Source of the DNA: Roseimicrobium gellanilyticum
Lineage (GTDB): Bacteria; Verrucomicrobiota; Verrucomicrobiia; Verrucomicrobiales; Verrucomicrobiaceae
Length of the DNA: 64,000 nt
Direction: 5' to 3'
Assembly (NCBI RefSeq): GCF_003315205.1
Contig: NZ_QNRR01000003.1
Span: forward strand, 434,001-498,000
In this document: positions 1-8,682 of the stretch, in pieces
How positions within the stretch are numbered: position 1 is the stretch's first letter
Layout: every line of letters begins with the position of its first letter
Notes under the pieces: model-generated
Databases searched by the model: none
What the model was told of the DNA's origin: nothing
The model's input: the letters and a program-made list of their open reading frames with translations, nothing else
Position numbers and translations under genes: made by a program

Positions 1-642
1 AAGGATACCATGAGTGGGTTTTTCGGATTGAAGCGCCATGTCTGGAATAGCTCTGCCCAACTCGCTCCACTTGGGTACAAGATAGGTCTTGAGTTTCTCT
101 GCAAATGCCCGGGCCTTCGCGTGCGCGAGATCCCGATTCACTTCGGCCTGCGGGAGGAGGGACAGTCCAAGCTTTCGCTCAAGCAGCAGTTTCGCTATCT
201 TGAGCACCTCAGTCGCTTGTATGACTTCAAGTTTCCGCGATTCTCTCCAATTGCCAAATTCGTGGCCGCATTTGCGTTGACGTGGTCGATGGCCCTGCCC
301 CTCTTCCTGGGCCTAACGGCTTTGGGGTGGCCTCCGCACATATCCTTTTCCATCGCGTTGCTCTTTAGTCACGGAGTACATGCTCTCCTGCACTGGCGGT
401 ATCTCAACACGGAAGGCGTGCCTGAGACTGTGACCCATCCCTGGGTGGGTTTCATAGGCATGATCTTCGCAGAGCTTCTCGTAGGGAATCTCACGTTGTG
501 GTGGCTGCTGGCTGAACTCCGTGCTCCGACGCCCATAAAGATCTTCACCATAGCAACCATCGTGACGGCGGTCTGCCGGTATATGCTCCGTAAAGAGCTT
601 CGCCACGATCTCCGTTCCCTGAAGGCGGCGCTGTCGCGATAG
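1..642 (+). CDS. Dolichol-phosphate mannosyltransferase-like GT2, 3' part only
   Basis: The frame is open from the first base, so the gene begins before the window; about 213 residues are visible. The first residues read KDTMSGFF, the conserved motif late in the catalytic domain of polyprenyl-phosphate mannosyl/glucosyltransferases (GT2, DPM1-like). It is followed by GYKIGLEFL and VREIPIHFGLR..SKLSL, also typical of this family. From about residue 85 there are four hydrophobic segments, resembling a GtrA-like membrane domain fused to the enzyme. The likely role is loading a sugar onto a polyprenyl phosphate at the cytoplasmic membrane for the polysaccharide locus that follows. The family is clear; the sugar is unknown. 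Confidence 0.85.
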   Translation, partial: KDTMSGFFGLKRHVWNSSAQLAPLGYKIGLEFLCKCPGLRVREIPIHFGLREEGQSKLSLKQQFRYLEHLSRLYDFKFPRFSPIAKFVAAFALTWSMALPLFLGLTALGWPPHISFSIALLFSHGVHALLHWRYLNTEGVPETVTHPWVGFIGMIFAELLVGNLTLWWLLAELRAPTPIKIFTIATIVTAVCRYMLRKELRHDLRSLKAALSR

Positions 643-663
643 CCCTTCATCCTCTTTGCACTC

Positions 664-1551
664 ATGACTTTCGCGGAATTCGTCTACACCGTGATTCTGG
701 CTCCGCGCCCCCTGAAGCAGGCAGCGAATTGGTTGCTGCTGAAAATCATCCCCAAGCGGGTCAAAATCGGTTCCGCGGAGATCTGTCTGGATCCCGCGGA
801 TCCTGTCATCTCGGGAGCCGTGACTTTTGGGGTCTATGAAAGGGATGAGTTGAAGTTTTTTCAAGAACACTGCCTGCCAGGGATGGTAGTCGTGGATATC
901 GGTGCCAATGTTGGCATCTACACGGCGCTGGCCCTCCAGCTTACCTCCCCCGCAGGCACAGTAGTCAGCATCGAGCCCAATCCACACAGCCGTGCATTTC
1001 TCGAGCAGACCATCGCCTGCAATGTGGACGGGACAGATACCAGCAGAAAAAGGAGTCACATCTGCTCATGCGCTGCGTCTGACCGCGAAGGCAGTGCCAG
1101 TTTGCACCTCAACCTTGGAAACAAAGGAGACAACAGGCTCTACGCCTCCTCCCTTTCCTCCACGGAAATTCCAATCACGGTCAGACCGCTGGACTCTATT
1201 CTCAGTGATTTGGGAATCCATGAGGTGAACCTGGTGAAAATAGACGTGCAAGGTTGCGAGCCCATGGTCATCGCGGGTGGCCTTGAAACGATCCGTCGTT
1301 CTCCGGACGTGCTGATTGTCTCGGAGTTCTGGCCCGAAGGGATCAAGTCGGCAGGCCGGGATGCCCTGGAGTATTTGCACCAACTCTCCTCACTTGGCCT
1401 CGCACTATTCACTCTGGCAAGCCGTGGCCTGTCCCCGCTTCCTGTCGAGGGTTTTTCGAAGCTCATTGCCAACCTTCCCAGCAGGCAGTACACGAACATC
1501 GTCGCAGCCAAGGGAGAACCGCTCGTCCGAATTTCAAACGCCGTATCCTGA
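664..1551 (+). CDS. FkbM family methyltransferase
   Basis: A 295-residue protein with a Rossmann SAM-binding motif (VVDIGANVGIYTALAL, near residue 75) followed by an acidic residue in SIEPNP, and the FkbM-family signature VNLVKIDVQGCEP near residue 190. Members usually O-methylate sugars or glycolipids. It lies 21 bases after the membrane glycosyltransferase and 57 bases before the next one, on the same strand, so its substrate is probably a sugar of the polysaccharide made here. The ATG at 664 has no obvious Shine-Dalgarno sequence. The exact acceptor cannot be told from the sequence. Confidence 0.85.
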   Translation: MTFAEFVYTVILAPRPLKQAANWLLLKIIPKRVKIGSAEICLDPADPVISGAVTFGVYERDELKFFQEHCLPGMVVVDIGANVGIYTALALQLTSPAGTVVSIEPNPHSRAFLEQTIACNVDGTDTSRKRSHICSCAASDREGSASLHLNLGNKGDNRLYASSLSSTEIPITVRPLDSILSDLGIHEVNLVKIDVQGCEPMVIAGGLETIRRSPDVLIVSEFWPEGIKSAGRDALEYLHQLSSLGLALFTLASRGLSPLPVEGFSKLIANLPSRQYTNIVAAKGEPLVRISNAVS

Positions 1552-1608
1552 GAGAGGAACACGTACGAAACTTCCTCCAGTCACGTTGCTGCACACCAGC
1601 GGAGAAAC

Positions 1609-2373
1609 ATGGACCTTTCCCAAATCACCCCGCTCATCATCACTTACAATGAGGAAGCCAATATAGGCCGGGTACTGGCGAAGCTCACGTGGGCCAAAGA
1701 CATCGTCATTATCGACAGCGGCAGCACGGACAAAACTCTGGAGTTGGTGGCAGGGCACCCTCAAGCGCGCGTCCTCACCCGGAAGTTCGACTCATTTGCA
1801 TCGCAATGTAACTTCGGCCTGACCCAAATCAGGACCCCATGGGTCCTTTCCCTGGACGCCGACTATCTCGTCGGAGATGGCTTCGAAGCTGAAGTCGACC
1901 AGCTTGATGAAAATGTGTCCGGCTACCGGGCCAATTTCTGCTACTGCATTTATGGCAAGGCCCTTCGCGGCACGTTGTATCCGCCTAGAGTGGTATTGTA
2001 TCAGACCGCTAGAGCCAGCTATGAGCCTGACGGTCACGGACATCGAGTGAAGGTCTCTGGAGAACTGCACTGGCTGAGCAGCATCATTTACCACGATGAC
2101 CGCAAGCCGCTGCAGCGGTGGCTGGGGTCTCAACTTGTGTACGCGGAACAGGAGGCAGAGCATCTGCTCCGCCCGCCGGCGTCCGGCCTGAATTTCGCAG
2201 ACCGCCTTAGACTTCGCATCTTTGTGGCTCCCCCCCTGGTTTTTCTATACACCCTTCTGTGGAAAGGCTTGCTGCTTGATGGCTTTGCCGGCTGGCATTA
2301 CGTATTTCAACGGACGCTTGCCGAGTTGATGCTTTCGCTGAAAATTCTGGATAGGAAATTACGCGGAAGTTGA
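1609..2373 (+). CDS. GT2 family glycosyltransferase (WaaE/KdtX-like)
   Basis: A 254-residue family 2 glycosyltransferase. The N-terminus has the family pattern LIITYNEEANIGRVL, then IVIIDSGSTDKT and the metal-binding region SLDADY around residue 83, where a DxD-like acidic pair is expected. The size and the ITYNEE/DSGSTD motifs match the WaaE/KdtX subgroup, which adds a sugar to lipopolysaccharide core or similar acceptors. A hydrophobic segment near residue 205 (PPLVFLYTLLWKGLLL) suggests membrane association. GGAGA lies a few bases before the ATG, one of the few plausible Shine-Dalgarno sequences in this window. Donor and acceptor are unknown. Confidence 0.85.
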   Translation: MDLSQITPLIITYNEEANIGRVLAKLTWAKDIVIIDSGSTDKTLELVAGHPQARVLTRKFDSFASQCNFGLTQIRTPWVLSLDADYLVGDGFEAEVDQLDENVSGYRANFCYCIYGKALRGTLYPPRVVLYQTARASYEPDGHGHRVKVSGELHWLSSIIYHDDRKPLQRWLGSQLVYAEQEAEHLLRPPASGLNFADRLRLRIFVAPPLVFLYTLLWKGLLLDGFAGWHYVFQRTLAELMLSLKILDRKLRGS

Positions 2374-2480
2374 GGAGGGACTCCGACGCACCTCTGAATG
2401 GAGTGGTCAGCAAACTGACACGCCAATGATTATAGGGGCGTTGTTGAGGCTGGCGCTTTTACTAAAGTGACATTGTCCAG

Positions 2481-3686
2481 ATGAAAGAAATCTTACATGT
2501 GTCCCCTGTCATGCCCGTGGATGAGAGGCACATTGAGTTCGCGCTTGATGCAGCCGGAGTCCGCGGCTCTCTGGTTACAAGCTGGCTGCCCAAGGCGTGG
2601 GAGCATGTCGCTCTGCAACGAGCTCGTCGTCAGAATTTGTTCACTCGCCGCGCTCCGTTACAATTGATCCAGCGTCGCTTGGTCCGCCAGTTCGTTCCGG
2701 ACATGCTCCGCAGCTACAAGCTAGCGACCGGACATCCTCCCATTCCGTGCCATGACGAACTGTTTCGCCGGGTCGATACCGCTTCATCGAAATTGGTCTC
2801 CGAGCAAACCTCGGCGGTCATCGGGCGCGAACTGGGCAGCCTCAAGTCATTCACACACGCCAAGGAGGCTGGAGCGACCAATATCTATCATCTGCCCACG
2901 CCGCACCACGAAACCGTCCGCACCATCCTGAAGCGTGAGAGTGCTGTCTATGGGGACATCTGCAAGTCCACGTTCGATCCCAGGGAATTCGACCCCGAAC
3001 GTGTTGAAAACAAACTGGAAGAACTCCGGCTTTCAGATCACATCTGGTGTCCCTCGGCATTTGTAAAAAACTCACTCGTAGAGTCAGGCCTCAGTGAAGA
3101 TCGCATCTCGGTCATCCCCTATGGCGGCGAAAGCGAGTGGCTCATGAGGCCACGCCCCCAGCCGGACGGCTCCTTCCTGTTGGTTGGCAACATTTCCGCG
3201 AGGAAAGGGGCGCACCGTCTTCTCCACGCCTGGAAAAAGCTGAAGGCACATCGGACCAACCGGCTGGTATTCATCGGCCCGATGCACCTGTCCAGTCACT
3301 TCTTGCAAGACTACAAAGGGGTATACGAGCATCTTCCCCGGATGCCGAGGTCCAAGCTGGCGCTTCACTATCTGCGGGCATCCAGCCTTGTCCTGCCTGC
3401 GCTGGCGGAAGGCTTCGCGCTGGTGATTCTCGAAGCGCTAAGCTGCGGAGCTCCCGTACTGGCGAGCCGAAATAGCGGCGCCGTGGGCTTCTTGAATGAC
3501 GATGAGGCAAGATTCTTCGATGCCGGGGAGGATGAACCCTTGCTTACGGCGCTTGACTGGGCACTCACTCATCCCGGAGAATTGGAAGAGATGGGACGGG
3601 CCGGACGTAAACGGGTGGCCACATGGTCCTGGGACATGTTTGAAAATGCCGTGCTACAACAAATTCGCAGACTGAACATAGCGTGA
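2481..3686 (+). CDS. Glycosyltransferase family 4 protein
   Basis: A 401-residue GT-B glycosyltransferase. The C-terminal half has family 4 hallmarks: VIPYGGE, LLVGNISARKGAHRLLHAW, and the EGFALVILEALSCGAPV stretch that carries the E-x7-E nucleotide-sugar motif near residue 315. The N-terminal half has no motif I recognise, as is usual for acceptor-binding domains. The stop codon overlaps the GTG start of the next gene, so the two are probably translationally coupled. The likely role is adding one sugar to the growing repeat unit in the cytoplasm. Confidence 0.85.
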   Translation: MKEILHVSPVMPVDERHIEFALDAAGVRGSLVTSWLPKAWEHVALQRARRQNLFTRRAPLQLIQRRLVRQFVPDMLRSYKLATGHPPIPCHDELFRRVDTASSKLVSEQTSAVIGRELGSLKSFTHAKEAGATNIYHLPTPHHETVRTILKRESAVYGDICKSTFDPREFDPERVENKLEELRLSDHIWCPSAFVKNSLVESGLSEDRISVIPYGGESEWLMRPRPQPDGSFLLVGNISARKGAHRLLHAWKKLKAHRTNRLVFIGPMHLSSHFLQDYKGVYEHLPRMPRSKLALHYLRASSLVLPALAEGFALVILEALSCGAPVLASRNSGAVGFLNDDEARFFDAGEDEPLLTALDWALTHPGELEEMGRAGRKRVATWSWDMFENAVLQQIRRLNIA

Positions 3687-4513
3687 CCGCAAAGATTCTT
3701 CTGGTCATCCCGTGCTACAACGAGAGCGGACGCATCGGGCCGTTTCTTTCGGAACTTTGCGCGCTCGCAGAGCCCTTGGGGAGTACCTCCATCCTGGTGG
3801 TAGAGGACGGATCCAGCCCCGAGGAACAAGACCGTCTTCGGGAACTGGTGAATGCGACCCGGATGAAATACCCGTTCGTCAGGGAACCTCTGCTGCTCTC
3901 CTCCAACTTGGGGAAGGGTGGCGCTGTGTATGCTGGCTGGCTGGCGCATCAGAGCGAGGAATGGCTGGGCTTTGTGGATGCAGACGGCGCTTGCTCAGCC
4001 TCCGAAACAGTCCGGCTCGCCCGCCTGCTGATTGGGGGCCAGACTTCAGTAGATGCCATTTTCGCCAGCCGGATTCAGATGCTCGGGCATCGCATTCAAC
4101 GGCATCTGCACAGGCACATTATTGGCCGCATTTATGCCACCATCGTGTCCATCCTTCTCGACATCCCCGTGCATGACAGCCAATGCGGCCTCAAGTTCAT
4201 CCGGAGAAGCGCATATGCCCGTGTCTTTCCCACCCTTGAGGTAAAGGACTTTGGCTTCGACATTGAGTTGATGGCTGCCCTGACCGACTCGGGCGCCATC
4301 ATTGAAGAGATGCCCATCGACTGGCATGAGGTCCGGGGAGGGAAGCTGCGGCTTTTCCGCGATGCACTTTGCATGCTCGGCGATGTGCTGCAGGTCCGTC
4401 GCCGGAGGCGTATGGCCTCGTGGCTTGCCCACCTGAAGGGCAGTACCGGGGCCCATCTCGAAGGGACATCCCTCTCGCGCAAACAGGGATTGCCCCCCTC
4501 CCGGAATGTCTGA
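3683..4513 (+). CDS. GT2 glycosyltransferase, dolichyl-phosphate glucosyltransferase-like
   Basis: A 276-residue family 2 enzyme starting with GTG at 3683, overlapping the previous stop by 4 bases. Motifs in order are LLVIPCYNESGRI, VVEDGSS, SSNLGKGGAVYAGW, the catalytic metal site FVDADGACS near residue 95, and DSQCGLKFIRRSA near residue 165, the pattern of polyprenyl-phosphate glucosyltransferases of the ALG5/DPG type. Unlike the first gene of the window it has no membrane domain after the catalytic part. It may supply a lipid-linked sugar or act directly on the repeat unit. Confidence 0.8.
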   Translation: MTAKILLVIPCYNESGRIGPFLSELCALAEPLGSTSILVVEDGSSPEEQDRLRELVNATRMKYPFVREPLLLSSNLGKGGAVYAGWLAHQSEEWLGFVDADGACSASETVRLARLLIGGQTSVDAIFASRIQMLGHRIQRHLHRHIIGRIYATIVSILLDIPVHDSQCGLKFIRRSAYARVFPTLEVKDFGFDIELMAALTDSGAIIEEMPIDWHEVRGGKLRLFRDALCMLGDVLQVRRRRRMASWLAHLKGSTGAHLEGTSLSRKQGLPPSRNV

Positions 4514-4533
4514 TAGAGTTCCCTTCCCCTCCA

Positions 4534-6048
4534 ATGCTTCGTTCACCCCATCGCGCTCTAACACCACAAGCTGCTCCGCGTCATCTCAAGCAGCCTGAGC
4601 GGCGCGTGCATATGGATGGACGTCAGCCTGACCAGTCTGACCCTGGCTTCTACCCAATGCTTGGTGTCATTGGGACGTTTACCGGCACGATTATGGCGAT
4701 GGCAACCGTGCCATCCAATCCCCAAAAAGAGGGCGTGCTGTTCATCCCGGGCGTCTTGATGGCCTTGGGTTTGGCTATAGGGCCTTTTCTGGCATTTCTG
4801 CGGAACCCACGCAATGCCCTGCGCACGGAAAACATCATTGGCATGGCGGCGATCTACTGGCTGTTCATGGACCTGGTGACTGCCGTCTATGACCTCCCCA
4901 CTGTCAACCGGGACGCAGTCAGGATGTCTTTCGCTTCCTCAGGCTGTTTTGTGATCATGTTCTGGTTGGCCACCATGAGGAAGCCCTGGCGGCTGCCCAA
5001 GGCCTTTATGGCGAGCTGCTCGTTGCGTCCCGAGGTGTCGATCATTTTGCCTATCACGAGCATCTGCTTTGTGCTGTCGATGCTCGCCTATGCGATTCCC
5101 TGCAACTTTGACGTCAATCTGATGCTCAAGAGTTTGCTGGGCAACCGGTTTGCGGCCCCGTGGAATCGCGAAGCGCTGGGAGGATGGAATGCCTTCGTGG
5201 ATCACTTGATCTACTTCGGCTACCTGCTTCCCACTTTGGCTACGATGCTTGTGCGCCGCAAAGGATTGATGCATCCCGCGTCTGTCGTGGGCATCCTTTT
5301 CGCCGCGATTTTCCTTATCTTTCTAATGCACTCGGGTTCTCGCCGCATCATCGGCGTGTGTTTGGGTTCAGCAGTGACATACTGGGTCTTGGATCGCGAA
5401 CACGTTCGTATCTGGCAGTTGTCCGCATCGGCGTTCGCCGTTGCCTTTGTGCTCTGGCTCATGCAGACGATGTTGGTATTCCGGACCGTGGGCGTCGGTG
5501 AGATCGGCGCTTCCAATGCCGCCTACATTGCATGGAAGTCCATGAGCGGAGACTCCGTCGCCGGCGGCGCACCCAAGGGTCTTGCCGTTGACGACAACTT
5601 TTACAGACTTGCGCAGATCCACTCAATTGTTCCTGAGCACCACCCTTACGTCTACGGCAAGTACATCTTTTACGTGCTTGTGCGCCCCATTCCCCGTGTG
5701 TTTTGGGAGAACAAGCCTATCGACGGGGGATTTCAATTGCAGGAGTTTGATGCCAAAGGCGCATCCTTGTCGGTATCCATTGTTGGAGAAGCATGGCTGT
5801 CATGGGGGCCCTACGCTATCCTTATTACAGGCTGGGTGTTCGGCCGCATGGCTCGAATGAACAGCCCGCTCTTTGATGCCTCCTCCGGCACCATCGGTCC
5901 CATGTTCTACGGGTACACGACCATGATGCTGTTCGTGGGCTGGAGATCCCTGCAGGAGATTCTGCTTTTCTCCTATGCGCTCCTTGGCTGGATATTTGCA
6001 ACTTGGCTCTATGCTAAAATCCGGGGTCGCGGATTTGACCAGGCTTGA
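4534..6048 (+). CDS. O-antigen/exopolysaccharide polymerase (Wzy-like) membrane protein
   Basis: A polytopic membrane protein of about 505 residues with roughly ten hydrophobic segments and a long extracytoplasmic loop containing RPIPRVFWENKP near the C-terminus, a pattern seen in Wzy-type oligosaccharide repeat-unit polymerases. The frame is open upstream to 4369, but that part overlaps the previous gene and is not hydrophobic, so I start at the ATG at 4534; an ATG at 4612 is also possible. The job is polymerising lipid-linked repeat units at the periplasmic face. The identification rests on topology, context and that short motif, because Wzy proteins are poorly conserved. Confidence 0.7.
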   Translation: MLRSPHRALTPQAAPRHLKQPERRVHMDGRQPDQSDPGFYPMLGVIGTFTGTIMAMATVPSNPQKEGVLFIPGVLMALGLAIGPFLAFLRNPRNALRTENIIGMAAIYWLFMDLVTAVYDLPTVNRDAVRMSFASSGCFVIMFWLATMRKPWRLPKAFMASCSLRPEVSIILPITSICFVLSMLAYAIPCNFDVNLMLKSLLGNRFAAPWNREALGGWNAFVDHLIYFGYLLPTLATMLVRRKGLMHPASVVGILFAAIFLIFLMHSGSRRIIGVCLGSAVTYWVLDREHVRIWQLSASAFAVAFVLWLMQTMLVFRTVGVGEIGASNAAYIAWKSMSGDSVAGGAPKGLAVDDNFYRLAQIHSIVPEHHPYVYGKYIFYVLVRPIPRVFWENKPIDGGFQLQEFDAKGASLSVSIVGEAWLSWGPYAILITGWVFGRMARMNSPLFDASSGTIGPMFYGYTTMMLFVGWRSLQEILLFSYALLGWIFATWLYAKIRGRGFDQA

Positions 6049-7223
6049 TGCGAATTCTCGTCATCAACAAGTACGTCCCACCGGAGCCGGCGCCTACCGC
6101 TGCCCTGATCGGAGATCTTGCCATGATCCTTCGTGCGAAGGGGGCTGAGGTCACCCACCTCGGCGCGGAAGAGGGTTATCGCGACAACAGACCTCAAGGC
6201 TGGCGCCGCTGGCTGCATGAAATCCAGTTGCTCCTCCGCCTGTTCTGGACCGGACTGACCTCGAAGCGGCCCGACTGCATTCTTTGCCTCAGCGACCCTC
6301 CCGGCATCCTGTTTGTGGCCGCTATTCTGGCAAAATTAAAGGGCACGAGGCTCGTGCACTGGGCTATGGATGTCTACCCGGACACTGCTGTTGCCCTGGG
6401 TGAAGTTCGCCCCGGCGGCTTGGTCCACCGGCTAGCAAGCTCGGCCATGTCATTCAGTTACCGCTCCTGTCAGCTTATCGCCTGCCTGGATTGCGACATG
6501 CTGGAGTATCTACGGATGAAGGATGACCCGCGCGCCTTCATCTCCTCCCCCTGGCCGCCTCTTCACATCGCCTTTTCAGAGGGCAGTGTCGCACCGCGTG
6601 GTGAACGCATCCAGTGGATGTATTCCGGAAACCTCGGGCGTGCTCATGAGTACGAAACGCTTCTGCGCGCCCAGAAGCTCTTGGAAGACGCCGGGCATCC
6701 CTTCGAGCTTGTCTTTCAAGGTGGAGGAAACGCGTGGACTGCCGCGAGGCAACTTGCTTCCGACTTGGGGCTCCAGCAATGCCGCTGGGAAAACTATGCC
6801 CCCTCAGACAATCTTGTCCCCTCCCTGCTCCAGGCTCATGTATTGATTGCAACCCAGCGCCAGGAGGTGCGAGGCCTGTTGTGGCCGTCAAAACTGGCGC
6901 TTCTGAAATTGCTGCCGAGGCCCCTCGTCTGGGTAGGCCCGCACGAGGGCGCCATCTCGACGGACCTGCGGAACCACAGCGCGCTAAACGGAGTGTTTGC
7001 CGTCGGCGATTTTCACGCCCTCGCCGACTGGCTGGCACTGCGGATCAATGACTTCGCGAAAGAAGCCGAGGTCCCTTTCTCACCTGCCACTCTGAAGCCA
7101 GCCTGTTTAGGCATTGCACATGCAGAAGGGGAAAAGTGGTGGTCCCATCTCGTCCAGCTTCTTCTTCCTGATTCTCCTGACGGGGCTCCCTTGAAGGCAA
7201 CTTTTTCCGAAGAGCCCGCCTGA
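6048..7223 (+). CDS. Glycosyltransferase family 4 protein (WcaI/WbuB-like)
   Basis: About 391 residues, beginning MRILVINKYVPPEPAPTA, the typical opening of WcaI/WbuB-like GT4 enzymes, with LVHWAMDVYPDTAVALG around residue 100 matching the subgroup's D-x-(W/Y)-P-(E/D) motif. The C-terminal nucleotide-sugar half includes QWMYSGNLGRAHEYETLL near residue 185. The ATG at 6048 overlaps the stop of the polymerase gene by one base (TGATG), indicating coupled translation; a TTG one codon earlier is less likely. It is inferred to be a cytoplasmic sugar transferase for the same repeat unit. Confidence 0.82.
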   Translation: MRILVINKYVPPEPAPTAALIGDLAMILRAKGAEVTHLGAEEGYRDNRPQGWRRWLHEIQLLLRLFWTGLTSKRPDCILCLSDPPGILFVAAILAKLKGTRLVHWAMDVYPDTAVALGEVRPGGLVHRLASSAMSFSYRSCQLIACLDCDMLEYLRMKDDPRAFISSPWPPLHIAFSEGSVAPRGERIQWMYSGNLGRAHEYETLLRAQKLLEDAGHPFELVFQGGGNAWTAARQLASDLGLQQCRWENYAPSDNLVPSLLQAHVLIATQRQEVRGLLWPSKLALLKLLPRPLVWVGPHEGAISTDLRNHSALNGVFAVGDFHALADWLALRINDFAKEAEVPFSPATLKPACLGIAHAEGEKWWSHLVQLLLPDSPDGAPLKATFSEEPA

Positions 7224-7224
7224 C

Positions 7225-8667
7225 ATGTACCGCTACCCGTCGCTTGTTAACGTTGGCATCTTGTTGGGAGCGCTCCTGCTCAGCGCATTTTGCACGTGGT
7301 TGCTGGTTCGCTATCGGGGAAGCTGGGGGCTCGATACTCCCGATCAAAATCGAAAATTCCATGAGAAGCCCATTCCAAGACTCGGCGGACTTGGGATCTT
7401 CGTCACGCTCGTGGCAGGTTTTCTGGTGATGGAATGCCGTTTCCCGAGCTTTCTGGAACGCTGGGCACCAGTCATCATCTCCAACTGCATCATTTTCGCG
7501 ATCGGTTTTGCCGACGACATACGCCCGCTGGGCGCGAGGTTGAAATTGCTGGGGCAGCTCGGCACCGGGACCATCCTCTATGCCCTCGGAGTTTCTATCG
7601 ATGAACTTTCCAATCCCTTCGGCGAGGGGCATTTCGTCCTTGGATGGTGGAGCTTCCCCGTAACACTTGTCTGGTTCATCTCCGTGCCCAACATCGTGAA
7701 CCTGATCGATGGCATGGACGGTCTGGCGACAGGATTCGGTCTATTCCTCTGCATCACGCTCGCGTTTGTCGGCCACTATTCCGGCAAGCCAGAAGTCGTG
7801 ACCGTCTCAATGATCATGGGCGGTGCATTGGCCGGCTTTCTCATCTTCAATTTTCCTCCGGCACGCATCTTTCTTGGAGATGGCGGAGCCTATCTTTTGG
7901 GATTCTTTATCGCGTCGGTCACAGTATTCACTTCCAGCAAGGGATCCGTGATCGCCGCTTTGTTGGTGGTGATTGTGGCGCTGGGCGTTCCGATTCTAGA
8001 TACGCTGTTCGCCATCATCCGCCGTGCGTTGATGGGAGTTCCGTTGTTCCGGGCAGATGCGGAGCACATCCATCACCGGCTTATCCTGCTGGGTTTCAGC
8101 AAGGCCAGAGCGCTCATCGCCATTTACTCAGTGTGCCTTGTCCTGAGCATCGTGGGTATGAGCATTTTTTGGAGCAAGGGGCTTTCCCTGCCCATTGCCG
8201 GAGCCGCGCTGGCAATCTTGGCCCTGGCAGCCGCACGCTACCTTGGCTACGTGAGAAGCTGGCGTGACGTGCGGGCGCAATTCAACGAGGCTCTTTCACG
8301 AAGACGAGACATGCTCTACGCGCAAGCCTATGGCCGGGTTCTGGAGTGGGAAGCGGAGCGTTGCAAGGATCCCGAAGAGTTCCTTTCCCTTCTCGCCCTC
8401 TGCATCGAGCGGCTGGGCCTCAAACGCCATGCCGAGGCCGATTTCGAAAGCGTGAACCTCTCCCTGGTCACTGGCCTGGTGTGCGTGATTCATGTGCCAA
8501 AATCCGCGCAAGCACGGGTGCGCTGGACAGCGGTGGCGGAAAATTTGATCCCTTCACTCAATCGCGCTACGGAGCGGTGGGGTGCCATACAAGGGCTGGT
8601 GTTTGCAAGTCCCGCTTCAGCGCCCCCCCAATCCGCGTCTCCCACCCAACAAGAATCCTGCCGCTAA
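7225..8667 (+). CDS. WecA/TagO-type undecaprenyl-phosphate sugar-1-phosphate transferase
   Basis: A 480-residue member of the polyprenyl-phosphate N-acetylhexosamine-1-phosphate transferase family, which starts repeat-unit synthesis on undecaprenyl phosphate. Family motifs are present: FADDIRPLG (about residue 93, metal-binding acidic pair), NLIDGMDGLATG (about 158), FLGDGGAYLLGF and the HIHHRL histidine motif (about 280), embedded in about ten membrane segments. The protein is about 120 residues longer than standard WecA: after the last membrane segment a soluble C-terminal domain (about 345-480) carries no motif I recognise. It starts 1 base after the previous stop. Confidence 0.9.
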   Translation: MYRYPSLVNVGILLGALLLSAFCTWLLVRYRGSWGLDTPDQNRKFHEKPIPRLGGLGIFVTLVAGFLVMECRFPSFLERWAPVIISNCIIFAIGFADDIRPLGARLKLLGQLGTGTILYALGVSIDELSNPFGEGHFVLGWWSFPVTLVWFISVPNIVNLIDGMDGLATGFGLFLCITLAFVGHYSGKPEVVTVSMIMGGALAGFLIFNFPPARIFLGDGGAYLLGFFIASVTVFTSSKGSVIAALLVVIVALGVPILDTLFAIIRRALMGVPLFRADAEHIHHRLILLGFSKARALIAIYSVCLVLSIVGMSIFWSKGLSLPIAGAALAILALAAARYLGYVRSWRDVRAQFNEALSRRRDMLYAQAYGRVLEWEAERCKDPEEFLSLLALCIERLGLKRHAEADFESVNLSLVTGLVCVIHVPKSAQARVRWTAVAENLIPSLNRATERWGAIQGLVFASPASAPPQSASPTQQESCR

Positions 8668-8682
8668 AGAGGCCCATATCCA

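Noticed and set aside
4369-4533. Upstream extension of the Wzy-like gene
   Set aside because: It overlaps the preceding glycosyltransferase in another frame, and its residues are not hydrophobic or conserved-looking.
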